This document shows positions 7,157-13,773 of a DNA stretch of 14,714 nucleotides, piece by piece. The stretch comes from Pseudomonadota bacterium (GTDB lineage Bacteria; Pseudomonadota; Alphaproteobacteria; Rhizobiales; Devosiaceae): NCBI GenBank assembly GCA_023393475.1, contig JAEWLC010000080.1, positions 1 to 14,714 of the forward strand, in the 5' to 3' direction. Under the pieces are notes generated by a model. That model saw only the letters and a program-made list of their open reading frames with translations, ran no database searches and was not told the origin of the DNA. The first letter of the stretch is position 1. Each line of letters opens with the position of its first letter. The position numbers and the translations under genes were made by a program.

Positions 7157-7642
7157 ATGTCCGCCATTGCCATCTCGCCCGCCGGCGAGTTCCGCCGCGT
7201 CAACGCCTTCGGCCAGATTGACCTCCGCATCGTCGCTCCCGCCACCGAGGGCGAGATGGCGGTGTGGGAGACCATCGTCCCCCCGGAAGCCGGCCCGCCG
7301 CTCCACATCCACGCCCGCGAGGACGAGACCTTTTACGTGCTCGCCGGCCTGTTCCAGGTCTGGGTCGGCGACCGCACCCTCCTCGCCGCCCCCGGCGCCA
7401 CCATGTTCCTGCCGCGCGGCATCGCGCACACCTTCAGGAACATCGGCAAGACCGACGGCCGCATCCTCTGCATGGCCACCCCCGGCGGCTTCGAGGAGTT
7501 CTTCATGGAAGTCGAACGCACCGGCATCACCGACCCGACCGGGCTGGACGTGATCGCCGCCAGATACGGCCTCACCTTCATCAAGGACGCCGTACTGCCG
7601 ATGTCCTCACCCATCGACTACGGCGACCAGTTGTCGGCGTGA
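7157..7642 (+). CDS. Single-domain cupin protein
   Basis: A 161-residue cupin protein with one beta-barrel (about 35-120). The metal-binding set is complete: H50, H52 and E57 in HIHAREDE, and H91 in LPRGIAHTFRN. The segment TPGGFEEFFMEVE after the barrel matches the TPGGFEQMFIDF of the bicupin protein encoded 2 kb away, so the two are likely paralogues. This class includes quercetin dioxygenase-like and ligand-binding cupins; the substrate is unknown. The ATG at 7157 has AGGAG at 7145-7149. A pyrimidine run, CCTCCTCCC (7111-7119), lies in the leader and could pair with that ribosome binding site. The gene diverges from the LysR regulator and is convergent with the ABC permease gene, with 41 bases between their stop codons. 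Confidence 0.85.
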   Translation: MSAIAISPAGEFRRVNAFGQIDLRIVAPATEGEMAVWETIVPPEAGPPLHIHAREDETFYVLAGLFQVWVGDRTLLAAPGATMFLPRGIAHTFRNIGKTDGRILCMATPGGFEEFFMEVERTGITDPTGLDVIAARYGLTFIKDAVLPMSSPIDYGDQLSA

Positions 7643-7683
7643 GTCACAGGCCGTCACGGTAGCGCTCGGAAGGCGGCCACCCG

Positions 7684-8817
7684 CTAGTCGAGCGTCTGCC
7701 GGTACCGCAGCATCGCGATCCCCGAGATCACGACGAGGATCACCCCGAGCGCCCACAGCTCCCCGGTGACATCCGCTACCTCGCCGCCCTTCAGCATCAC
7801 CTTGCGCACGACGCGCAAGAAGTGCGTCGCCGGCACCGCCTGCCCGACCGTCTGGGCCCAGCCCGGCATGCCGGCGAAGGGGAACATGAAGCCCGACAGC
7901 AGGATCGACGGCAGGATGGTGAAAAAGCTCAGCTGCATCGCCTGCATCTGGCTCTTGGCCGCCGTCGAGATCAGGAAGCCGAGCGCGAGGTTGACGAGGA
8001 TGAAGAGGTTGAAACCCCAGAAGAAGGCCCAGACGCTCCCCTCGAACGGCACGCCGAACACCAGCGCCGCCGCGATCAGGAACACGATGGTCTGCACATA
8101 GCCGACGAACACATAGGGCAGGATCTTGCCCAGCATCACCTCGAGCGGCTTCACCGGCGTCGCGATCAGCATCTCCATCGTGCCGCGCTCGGTTTCCTTG
8201 ACGATGGCGACGGCGGTGATCATCACCATGGTCATCGAGAGGATGATGGCGAGCAGCCCCGGCACGATATTGGTCGAGGTCCTGCCTTCTGGATTGTACT
8301 CGCGATGCACCACCATCGAGAACGGCGCCGGGCTCTGCGCCTGGGCCAGCGGCCCGGTGAGCGTCTCCGAGATGGCGACACTGACGATGCCCGACAGCGC
8401 CGCCACCGCCCCGCCCGTCGCCGAGGGGTCCGACGCATCGGCGGCAATGAGGATTTCCGGCCGCTGCCCGCGCACCACGTCGCGTTCGAAGTCCTCGGGG
8501 ATCACGACGACGAAGTTGGCCTCCCCCCGCCGCAGCGCCTCCTCGCCCTCGCCGATCCCCGAGACGGCGCCGCGGAAATCGAAATACGTGGAGTTCTGCA
8601 TCCCCGAGATCACTGCCCGGGTCAGCGGCCCGCTGTCGTTGATCTCGACCAGCGTCGGCAGGTGGCGCGGGTCGGAGTTGATGGCGAAGCCGAACAGGAA
8701 CAGCTGGATGATCGGCAGTCCGATCATCATGCCGAAGGTGAGGTGGTCGCGGCGCATCTGGATGAATTCCTTCACCAGCACCGCCGCGAACCGGCTGAAC
8801 GAGAACACCGCGTTCAT
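7684..8817 (-). CDS. ABC-2 type transporter permease (drug/multidrug exporter)
   Basis: A 377-residue inner-membrane permease of the ABC-2 type (YbhS/YbhR/YhhJ-like). One membrane segment lies near the N-terminus (about 27-47), then a large extracytoplasmic domain (about 48-182), then five more segments (about 184-206, 233-254, 262-284, 296-316 and 353-372). The cytoplasmic coupling stretch ETERGTMEMLIATPVKP (208-224) is characteristic. With the ATPase encoded just upstream it would form an exporter, probably as a homodimer because only one permease and one single-domain ATPase are present. The ATG at 8815-8817 overlaps the ATPase stop by four bases (ATGA), which fixes the start and implies coupling. 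It is the last gene of the TetR operon; no clear terminator was seen in the 41 bases before the convergent cupin gene. Confidence 0.9.
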   Translation of the reverse strand: MNAVFSFSRFAAVLVKEFIQMRRDHLTFGMMIGLPIIQLFLFGFAINSDPRHLPTLVEINDSGPLTRAVISGMQNSTYFDFRGAVSGIGEGEEALRRGEANFVVVIPEDFERDVVRGQRPEILIAADASDPSATGGAVAALSGIVSVAISETLTGPLAQAQSPAPFSMVVHREYNPEGRTSTNIVPGLLAIILSMTMVMITAVAIVKETERGTMEMLIATPVKPLEVMLGKILPYVFVGYVQTIVFLIAAALVFGVPFEGSVWAFFWGFNLFILVNLALGFLISTAAKSQMQAMQLSFFTILPSILLSGFMFPFAGMPGWAQTVGQAVPATHFLRVVRKVMLKGGEVADVTGELWALGVILVVISGIAMLRYRQTLD

Positions 8818-9764
8818 GCCACGGCCTTCCCGGCATCGCCGGCGAAATTGTCCCGGGCGCCCGCCATCAGGTAGATGAAGGCTTCCTCGAGCCCCGCCGT
8901 CTGCAGCCGCCACTGATGCGTGCCCTCGGCCTCGTATCGCTGCACCACCGCCTCGAGCGCCGCCTTGTCGGTGCCCGACACATGCAGCACCGTGCCGAAG
9001 CGCGCCACCTGCACCACGCCCGGCTCCGCCTGCAGCCGCGCCTCGAGTGCCGCGAGGTCGGGGCCCTCGACCCGCCAGGTCTCGAGCCCCACCATTTCCG
9101 GGATCTTCGCCGATGGGCCGTCGATCAGCTTCTTGCCGTAGGCGATGTAGGTGATGAAGTCGCACTGCACGGCTTCATCCATGTAGTGGGTCGAGACCAG
9201 CACGGTGACGCCTTGGGCCGAAAGCCGCCGGATCTCGCCCCAGAAGTCGCGCCGCGCCTTGGGATCGACGCCCGCCGTCGGCTCGTCGAGGAGCAGCAGT
9301 TTCGGCTCATGCAGCAGGCAGGCGGCGAGCGCCAGCCGCTGCTTCCAGCCACCCGACAGCGATCCCGCGAGCTGCGTCTGCCGGTCGGCGAGCCCGAGCT
9401 GGTCCAGTGCCTCGTCCACCCGCTGCTTCCGCCGGTCGACCCGGTACATGCGTGCGACGAAATCGAGGTTCTCGCGGATACTGAGGTCCTCGTAATACGA
9501 GAACTTCTGCGTCATGTAGCCGACCTGCTCCTTGATGTGCTCGGCATCCTTGCGCACGTCGAAACCGAGGCAGGTCCCCTCGCCTTCGTCGGCGGTCAGG
9601 AGCCCGCAGAGCATGCGGATGGTCGTCGTCTTGCCCGATCCGTTCGGCCCGAGAAAGCCGTAGATCGCGCCTTTCGGCACCTGGATGTCAAAGTGGTCGA
9701 CGACCCGCTTCGGCCCGAAATTCTTGGTCAGCCCGCGCACGTCGATGACCAGTTCGGTACTCAC
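8814..9764 (-). CDS. ABC transporter ATP-binding protein
   Basis: A 316-residue ATPase with one nucleotide-binding domain (about 5-215) and a C-terminal extension (about 216-316) usual in drug-export ATPases. Motifs: Walker A GPNGSGKT at 39-46, Q-loop MTQK around Q86, signature LSGGWKQR at 136-143, Walker B LLLLDEP at 156-162 and H-loop H193 in VSTHYMDEA. It would energise the permease encoded directly downstream. The start is a GTG at 9762-9764 that overlaps the adaptor's TGA by four bases (GTGA); it gives VSTELVIDVRGLTK, the normal family start, whereas in-frame codons further upstream translate shadow sequence of the adaptor. E. coli YbhF has two fused nucleotide-binding domains; this one has a single domain, so it must dimerise. 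Confidence 0.93.
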   Translation of the reverse strand: MSTELVIDVRGLTKNFGPKRVVDHFDIQVPKGAIYGFLGPNGSGKTTTIRMLCGLLTADEGEGTCLGFDVRKDAEHIKEQVGYMTQKFSYYEDLSIRENLDFVARMYRVDRRKQRVDEALDQLGLADRQTQLAGSLSGGWKQRLALAACLLHEPKLLLLDEPTAGVDPKARRDFWGEIRRLSAQGVTVLVSTHYMDEAVQCDFITYIAYGKKLIDGPSAKIPEMVGLETWRVEGPDLAALEARLQAEPGVVQVARFGTVLHVSGTDKAALEAVVQRYEAEGTHQWRLQTAGLEEAFIYLMAGARDNFAGDAGKAVA

Positions 9765-10705
9765 TTCACGCGCTCCACCGTCACCGGCTGTCCCGGCGGC
9801 AGCGTGCCGTCGAGCGTTGCCTCGACAAGGAAGCTCAGCCGCTGCCGCTCGTCGCGCGAGTAGATCACCGGCGGCGTGAACTGCGGGTCGGAGGCGAAAT
9901 AGCTGAGCCGCGCCGTCAGCCCCGCCGGGCACCCGTCGCAGCTCACCGCCACTTTGTCGCCCATCTGGAACTCCGCCCGCGCCGTCTCCGGCAGGTAGAA
10001 TTTCACCTTCAGCGCCCCCTCGGGCAGGATCGAGACCACCGGCGCTCCGGCTGCGACGATCTCGCCCGCATCGTAGTAGACCCGCTCGATGCGGCCCGCG
10101 GCCGGCGCCGTGATGCTGCGGTCGGCAAGATCCCAGCTGGCCTTCTCGGCCTCGGCATGCGCAGCCGCGAGGTTGGCCTCGGCCTGCTGCTGCTGCGCAT
10201 CGCGCGCCGGCAGTTCCGTCACCTTGAGCTGCGCCTGCAGCTGCTTCACCAGCGCCTCGGCGCTCCTCAGCGTCGCCCGGTCCTGGTCATACTTGCTCTG
10301 CGCGATCAGCCCTTCGGCAAAGAGCTTGCCGCTCCGCGCCGAGGTTTCGCGCGCCAGCGACAGGTCGGCCTCCGCCTTCTGCAGGCTCGCCCGCACTACG
10401 TTGAGCTCGTCCTCGCGGCCGCCCGTAGTGAGGTTGGCGAGCGCTGCTTCCGCCGCTGCCACGCGCGCTTCGGCCGCCGACAGCGCCGCGATCTGCTGGT
10501 CCTGCTTCAGCCGGAACAGCAGGTCGCCATCGAGCACGACGTCGCCCTCGGTCACCGAGATGGTCTCGATCTGGCCGCCGCTGACCGCCGAGGCATAGAC
10601 GTAGCGCGCCTCGACATAGCCGTTGAAGCTGGGCGGCTCGGTGGCGCCGAACCCTGGAATGACGATGGCGATGAGGCCGGTGAGCCAGGCAAGAAACGCG
10701 TCCAC
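9761..10705 (-). CDS. HlyD-family periplasmic adaptor of the ABC exporter
   Basis: A 314-residue membrane-fusion (adaptor) protein of the YbhG/YhiI type, linking the inner-membrane exporter to an outer-membrane channel. A hydrophobic N-terminal segment (about 3-20) would anchor or export it. A lipoyl half-motif follows (GYVEARYVYASAVSGGQIE, about 29-47), then a long Ala/Glu/Gln-rich coiled-coil hairpin (about 68-192), the second lipoyl half (SITAPAAGRIERVYYDAGE, about 197-215) and a beta-barrel part. The start is a GTG at 10703-10705 with AGGAG about seven bases upstream; the TetR stop TAG overlaps this ribosome binding site (TAGGAG). No outer-membrane TolC-type gene lies nearby, so a shared channel elsewhere is assumed. 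The stop overlaps the ATPase start. Confidence 0.9.
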   Translation of the reverse strand: MDAFLAWLTGLIAIVIPGFGATEPPSFNGYVEARYVYASAVSGGQIETISVTEGDVVLDGDLLFRLKQDQQIAALSAAEARVAAAEAALANLTTGGREDELNVVRASLQKAEADLSLARETSARSGKLFAEGLIAQSKYDQDRATLRSAEALVKQLQAQLKVTELPARDAQQQQAEANLAAAHAEAEKASWDLADRSITAPAAGRIERVYYDAGEIVAAGAPVVSILPEGALKVKFYLPETARAEFQMGDKVAVSCDGCPAGLTARLSYFASDPQFTPPVIYSRDERQRLSFLVEATLDGTLPPGQPVTVERVK

Positions 10706-10715
10706 GGGAGATCTC

Positions 10716-11381
10716 CTAGCTCGCCGACCAGGTTTTCGCGCTCGGGGGCGCGCTCAACCCGTCGAAGAGGATGGTCAGGTGGTTGTCGACCAGCTTGTCG
10801 AAATGCAGCCCGCCCTCCGGCGTGATGCCGAAGATCTCCGCCATCAGCAGGTGCAGCATCAGCGGCCCGATGATCGAGCGCACCGTCAGCTCGGGGTCGA
10901 CCTGCCGCAGGTAGCCCTGCTCGATGCCCCGGCGGATCAGGCCGATCACCACCGGCAGCACTTTGTCGAGCACTTCGACCCGGTACATCTCGGCCAGATG
11001 CGGAAAGCCCAGCACTTCGCGGAACACCACCTTAGGCACCGCGATGATGCGCGGATCGGAGAAGCGCTGCCCCACCATCTTGATCACCGTGGCGATGACG
11101 ATGCGCGGATCGCCCTCATAGTTGGCCAGCGCGCCGAGGGCCGAATCGGCGATGGGGATGATCGCCCGCCGCACCAGCGCTTCGAGCACCGCCTCCTTGG
11201 ACGGGAAGTAGAGATAGACCGTGCCCTTGCTGAGCCCGGCGCGCCTGGCGATGTCCTCGACCCGCGTCGCGGCGAAACCGTTCTCCATGAACAGCTCCAG
11301 CGCCGCATCGAGCACCTCGTCCGGCCGGGCCTCCGCCCGCCGCCGGAATTTGGGCCCGCGCCCTTCAGCGATCTCGTTCAT
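10716..11381 (-). CDS. TetR-family repressor of the efflux operon
   Basis: A 221-residue TetR-type regulator. Its DNA-binding domain lies near residues 20-68, with the helix-turn-helix TRVEDIARRAGLSKGTVYLYFPSKEAVL at about 39-66. The remaining helical part is the ligand and dimer domain, including the HTILFDGL-like C-terminal helix seen in efflux regulators. It is the first gene of the operon encoding adaptor, ATPase and permease, an arrangement like E. coli cecR-ybhGFSR, so it most likely represses its own operon until a toxic compound binds. The ATG at 11379-11381 is preferred; a TTG at 11390 is in frame but has no ribosome binding site. Two near-identical operators lie directly upstream. 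The inducer is unknown. Confidence 0.92.
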   Translation of the reverse strand: MNEIAEGRGPKFRRRAEARPDEVLDAALELFMENGFAATRVEDIARRAGLSKGTVYLYFPSKEAVLEALVRRAIIPIADSALGALANYEGDPRIVIATVIKMVGQRFSDPRIIAVPKVVFREVLGFPHLAEMYRVEVLDKVLPVVIGLIRRGIEQGYLRQVDPELTVRSIIGPLMLHLLMAEIFGITPEGGLHFDKLVDNHLTILFDGLSAPPSAKTWSAS

Positions 11382-11394
11382 CGTCCGCAACCTA

Positions 11395-11408
11395 ACTGAC
11401 TAGTCGGT
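11395..11408. promoter_or_regulatory. TetR operator, start-proximal copy
   Basis: ACTGAC-TA-GTCGGT, six-base arms with one mismatch (GTCGGT for GTCAGT). It lies just downstream of the predicted transcription start and 13 bases before the repressor's ATG. It matches the copy at 11422-11435 in 12 of 14 bases, and the two centres are 27 bases apart. Binding by the adjacent TetR protein is inferred from position and symmetry. Confidence 0.7.
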
Positions 11409-11415
11409 CAGCAAC

Positions 11416-11444
11416 GTAATAACTGACCAGTCAGTCATTTGCAA
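11416..11444 (-). promoter_or_regulatory. Promoter of the TetR efflux operon
   Basis: On the minus strand TTGCAA (11444-11439) and TATTAC (11421-11416) are separated by 17 bases and match four of six bases each of the sigma-70 -35 and -10 elements. Transcription would start near 11409, leaving a leader of about 28 bases. One operator fills the spacer and the other covers the start region, which supports the assignment. Confidence 0.55.
11422..11435. promoter_or_regulatory. TetR operator, promoter-spacer copy
   Basis: ACTGAC-CA-GTCAGT, a perfect inverted repeat with six-base arms. It sits wholly inside the spacer between the predicted -35 and -10 elements, so a bound dimer would block RNA polymerase. 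Assignment to the neighbouring TetR protein is inferred. Confidence 0.75.
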
Positions 11445-11555
11445 GCACGTTATGCGACCTTCGGCCTAGCCACCCTCCTCACGACTGCGTCACGGTAGCC
11501 GAACGGGCCTGTTGCTAGTGATAGGGCGTCCCTGTTGTGGCGGACCCCCCAAAGC

Positions 11556-11592
11556 GCGGCCGGCAGCCGAAACCTCCTCGACTGCCGGCCGC
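11556..11592. repeat. Long perfect hairpin with a CCTCCTC loop
   Basis: GCGGCCGGCAG (11556-11566) and CTGCCGGCCGC (11582-11592) form a perfect 11-base stem with a 15-base loop containing CCTCCTC. There is no T-run after it on either strand, so it is not a simple terminator. It may be the body of a small RNA ending at 11652. Confidence 0.6.
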
Positions 11593-11615
11593 TGCTACCC
11601 CTGTAGAACCAGAAG

Positions 11616-11652
11616 ACGCGTGCCGGCGAGCCACCGCCAGCACGCGTTTTTT
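11616..11652 (+). terminator. Plus-strand intrinsic terminator without an obvious gene
   Basis: ACGCGTGC (11616-11623) pairs perfectly with GCACGCGT (11640-11647). An inner GGCG/CGCC extends the stem beyond a C-A mismatch, leaving a six-base loop. Six T bases follow (11647-11652). On the minus strand no T-run follows the hairpin, so it acts on plus-strand transcription only, although no plus-strand coding gene precedes it closely. Confidence 0.7.
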
Positions 11653-11664
11653 GTTGCCGGACCC

Positions 11665-11702
11665 CCAAAAACAAAAACCCGCGGAACGCATGTCCCGCGG
11701 GT
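11665..11702 (-). terminator. Intrinsic terminator of ridA
   Basis: On the minus strand ACCCGCGG (11702-11695) pairs with CCGCGGGT (11684-11677), followed by TTTTGTTTTT. It begins 26 bases after the ridA stop codon and has the classic stem plus T-run form. Confidence 0.8.
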
Positions 11703-11727
11703 CAAATCTCCAGTGCTTTGGCGCGGC

Positions 11728-12078
11728 TCAGTCGAGCGCGGCGATCGCGATGATCTCGACCTTCAGCGACGGATGCGCGAGGCGCGCTTCGATGCAGGCG
11801 CGGGCCGGCGGGTTCGCCGGGTCGATCCAGGTATCATAGACCGAGTTCATCGCGGCGAAGTCGCCGATATTGTTGAGGATCACCTGGCAGCTCAGCACCT
11901 TCGACTTGCTGGTGCCGGCCTCGGCCAGCAGCTTGTCGATGGCCTCGAGCACTTCGGCCGTCTGCTTCTCGATCGAGCCGTTGTAGTCGGTGGCGACCTG
12001 GCCGGCGACATAGAGGGTGTTGCCGTGGGCGACGGCCATGCTCATGCGCTTGCCGGGCTGGTAACGGGTGATGCTCAT
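11728..12078 (-). CDS. ridA: RidA/YjgF family protein (reactive imine/enamine deaminase)
   Basis: A 116-residue RidA-type protein. The family forms trimers with active sites between subunits; the archetype hydrolyses reactive enamine/imine intermediates such as 2-aminoacrylate, sparing pyridoxal-phosphate enzymes. R93 in PARACIEARL and E108 in LKVEIIAIA keep the 15-residue spacing of R105 and E120 in E. coli RidA, suggesting deaminase activity rather than a non-catalytic paralogue. The N-terminal LYVAGQVATD and LSCQVILNNIGDF stretches also fit. The protein belongs to a divergent subgroup (MSITRYQPGKRMSMAVAHGN), so the substrate may differ and the symbol is family-level. The ATG at 12076-12078 has AGGAG six bases upstream. 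It is a single-gene unit with its own terminator, divergent from the FAD oxidoreductase. Confidence 0.85.
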   Translation of the reverse strand: MSITRYQPGKRMSMAVAHGNTLYVAGQVATDYNGSIEKQTAEVLEAIDKLLAEAGTSKSKVLSCQVILNNIGDFAAMNSVYDTWIDPANPPARACIEARLAHPSLKVEIIAIAALD

Positions 12079-12225
12079 CTCAAACTCCTAGCGGATTGCG
12101 GTGCCTCTCTAGCCGCTGCGCGGCCGGGGCGGAAGCCGCAATTTGGCTCATGCCGCACCGACCATTCGACGCACCGTACCCGCCCCCATTCACCTAGCTG
12201 ATCTGATCCTGAGTGCCCCGTTCAG

Positions 12226-12253
12226 TTGCGGTTCACGGCGCCAAAACTATCAG
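12226..12253 (+). promoter_or_regulatory. Possible promoter of the FAD oxidoreductase gene
   Basis: TTGCGG (12226-12231) and TATCAG (12248-12253) are 16 bases apart and resemble sigma-70 -35 and -10 elements. A start near 12260 would favour the ATG at 12291 over the upstream GTG at 12213. The rest of the 212 bases between ridA and this gene shows nothing else I can name. Confidence 0.3.
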
Positions 12254-12290
12254 CCCGCCCACCTACCACCTGCCCAAATCAAGCGAGTTT

Positions 12291-13670
12291 ATGGGAATGG
12301 ACAAGCGCTTTCCGATCAAAGACCAGATCGCCATGCTGGCGAGCGCCCTCAAGGGCCGCGTCGTCACCCCGGCCGATGCTGACTACGACAGCCTCCGCAT
12401 CGCGGCCCTGGCCAACTTCGACACCACCCCCGCCGCCGTGATCCGCGTCGCCAACGCCGCCGACATCGCCGCCGTCATCAATTTCGCCAAGGCCACCGAC
12501 CTCGAGCTCGCCATCCGCTCGGGCGGCCACAGCACCGGGGGCTTTTCCGGCACCAATACCGGCCTCGTCGTCGACCTGCGCGACCTCAAGGGCATCGAAC
12601 TCTTTCGCGCCAGCCTCACCGGCTGGTTCGGCTCGGGGCTCACCGCTGGCGAAGTGACCGCCGCGCTCGAGCCCAGCGGCCTCATCCTTCCCCTCGGCGA
12701 TTCCGGCACCGTCGGCCTCGGCGGCATCACGCTCGGCGGCGGCATCGGCTTCCTCGTCCGCAAGTACGGGCTCACCATCGATTCCCTGCTCGCCGCTGAA
12801 ATCGTCACCGCCGACGGCGACATCATCGTCGCCGATGCCGATCATCACGCCGACCTGTTCTGGGCGGTGCGCGGCGGTGGCGGCAACTTTGGTGTCGTCA
12901 CCCGCTTCAAGTTCCGCCTCACCGCGCTGCCGAGCTTCATCGGCGGGCCGCTGATCATGCCGGCAACGCCCGAAGTCCTCGCCGGCCTCGTCGCCGCGGC
13001 CGAGGCAGCCCCGGACGAGCTCACCGCCATCATCAACGTCATGCCCATGCCGCCGCTGCCCTTCGTGCCGGCCGAGGCCCACGGCAAGACCGTGATCATG
13101 GCCATGATGGCCTATGTCGGCGACAGCGCCGGCGCCACTTTCGCGCTGGCGCCCTTCCGCGCCGTCGCGACGCCGATCGCTGATCTCGTCGGCCCCGCCC
13201 CGCTCTCGAGCCTCTACATCCCCGAGGACCCGAACATGCGTCCGGGCGTCTCCATGCGCGCCCTCTACCTCGATACCTTCGGGATCAACGAGGCCCGCAC
13301 CATGCTGGAGCACCTCGGCCGTGGCGAAGCCCCGATGTTCATAGGCCAGGTCCGCGTCCTCGGCGGTGCCGCCGGGCGCGTACCGGCGGTCGCCACCGCC
13401 TATGCGCACCGCGCCAGCAAGGTGCTGGTCGGCTACATCACCATGCATGGCGGCCCGTCCGAGCCGCATGAGCGCTGGGTCAACGACGGCATGCTGGCGC
13501 TGCGCCAGCACGATACCGGCGCCTATGTGAACTTCGTCTCGAACGAGGGCCCGGAACGTCTCCGCGCCGCCTACCCGGGCGCCACCTGGGACCGGCTGCG
13601 CCAGGTGAAGGCCAAGTACGATCCGGAGAACCTCTTCCGGCGTAACCACAACATTCCGCCGGCCGCCTGA
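12291..13670 (+). CDS. FAD-binding oxidoreductase of the BBE (berberine bridge enzyme-like) family
   Basis: A 459-residue flavoprotein. The N-terminal PCMH-type FAD domain (about 50-215) contains RSGGHSTGG, whose histidine (residue 80) is the usual site of covalent 8-alpha FAD attachment, and the GDSGTVGLGGITLGGGIGFL loop (about 136-155). The cysteine that gives bicovalent FAD in plant-type enzymes is not present in that loop, so a single covalent bond is likely. The C-terminus has the BBE segment with YDPENLFRRNHNIPP, typical of the family. Members oxidise alcohols, sugars or secondary metabolites with oxygen; the substrate here is unknown. No export signal is seen with the ATG at 12291. An in-frame GTG at 12213 would add 26 residues of non-family sequence and lies upstream of the possible promoter. 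An ATG at 12297 is also possible. Confidence 0.87.
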   Translation: MGMDKRFPIKDQIAMLASALKGRVVTPADADYDSLRIAALANFDTTPAAVIRVANAADIAAVINFAKATDLELAIRSGGHSTGGFSGTNTGLVVDLRDLKGIELFRASLTGWFGSGLTAGEVTAALEPSGLILPLGDSGTVGLGGITLGGGIGFLVRKYGLTIDSLLAAEIVTADGDIIVADADHHADLFWAVRGGGGNFGVVTRFKFRLTALPSFIGGPLIMPATPEVLAGLVAAAEAAPDELTAIINVMPMPPLPFVPAEAHGKTVIMAMMAYVGDSAGATFALAPFRAVATPIADLVGPAPLSSLYIPEDPNMRPGVSMRALYLDTFGINEARTMLEHLGRGEAPMFIGQVRVLGGAAGRVPAVATAYAHRASKVLVGYITMHGGPSEPHERWVNDGMLALRQHDTGAYVNFVSNEGPERLRAAYPGATWDRLRQVKAKYDPENLFRRNHNIPPAA

Positions 13671-13683
13671 GGCGGCTACCCGT

Positions 13684-13715
13684 TTGCGGCGCCCGCGAGG
13701 GTCGGGGCGCCGCAA
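13684..13715. terminator. Hairpin after the FAD oxidoreductase gene, possible terminator
   Basis: TTGCGGCGCCC (13684-13694) and GGGCGCCGCAA (13705-13715) form a perfect 11-base stem with a ten-base loop, 13 bases after the stop codon. No T-run follows, so this is either a weak terminator or an mRNA 3'-end stabiliser. Confidence 0.4.
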
Positions 13716-13721
13716 GTAGCG

Positions 13722-13773
13722 GATGGGGAGCGTAGCCGCTCCCGGGGCTCGGTCGCGGCCCACGCTCCCCATC
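13722..13773. repeat. Second long-armed inverted repeat before the exonuclease gene
   Basis: GATGGGGAGCGT (13722-13733) and ACGCTCCCCATC (13762-13773) form a perfect 12-base stem. The 28-base interior holds a further pair, GCCGC (13735-13739) with GCGGC (13755-13759). It follows the previous hairpin by six bases. No T-run follows on either strand. Confidence 0.6.

Larger units (their letters stand above)
11460..11652 (+). ncRNA. Candidate small RNA with anti-Shine-Dalgarno loops (low confidence)
   Basis: This stretch lies between the TetR operon and ridA and holds no convincing gene. Read on the plus strand it contains three hairpins and ends in a good intrinsic terminator. The first hairpin pairs TTCGGC (11460-11465) with GCCGAA (11498-11503) and has CCTCCTC (11474-11480) in its loop region. 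The second has perfect 11-base arms (11556-11566 and 11582-11592) around a 15-base loop that also contains CCTCCTC (11573-11579). The third is the terminator. CCTCCTC mimics the 3' end of 16S rRNA, and several alphaproteobacterial small RNA families display such motifs in loops. No coding gene on the plus strand lies upstream for 4 kb, so the terminator needs some local transcript. I found no convincing promoter, so the 5' end is a guess and the first hairpin may lie outside the RNA. Confidence 0.35.

Noticed and set aside
6128..7429. Extension of the reductase frame through the LysR gene to give a 760-residue protein
   Set aside because: The real reductase starts at the ATG coupled to the LysR stop; everything upstream in that frame is the shadow of the LysR gene.
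7652..7663. The 12-mer CGTCACGGTAGC, also present at 11488-11499
   Set aside because: Several 12-base repeats are expected by chance in a window this size, and the flanks do not match.
11450..11674. A 74-residue minus-strand frame and overlapping plus-strand frames in the non-coding gap
   Set aside because: They run through hairpins and a terminator, lack ribosome binding sites and show no family resemblance.
12279..13772. A 497-residue minus-strand reading frame opposite the FAD oxidoreductase
   Set aside because: Composition is an antisense artefact (Asp/Gly/Glu/Ala rich), while the plus strand carries full BBE family motifs.
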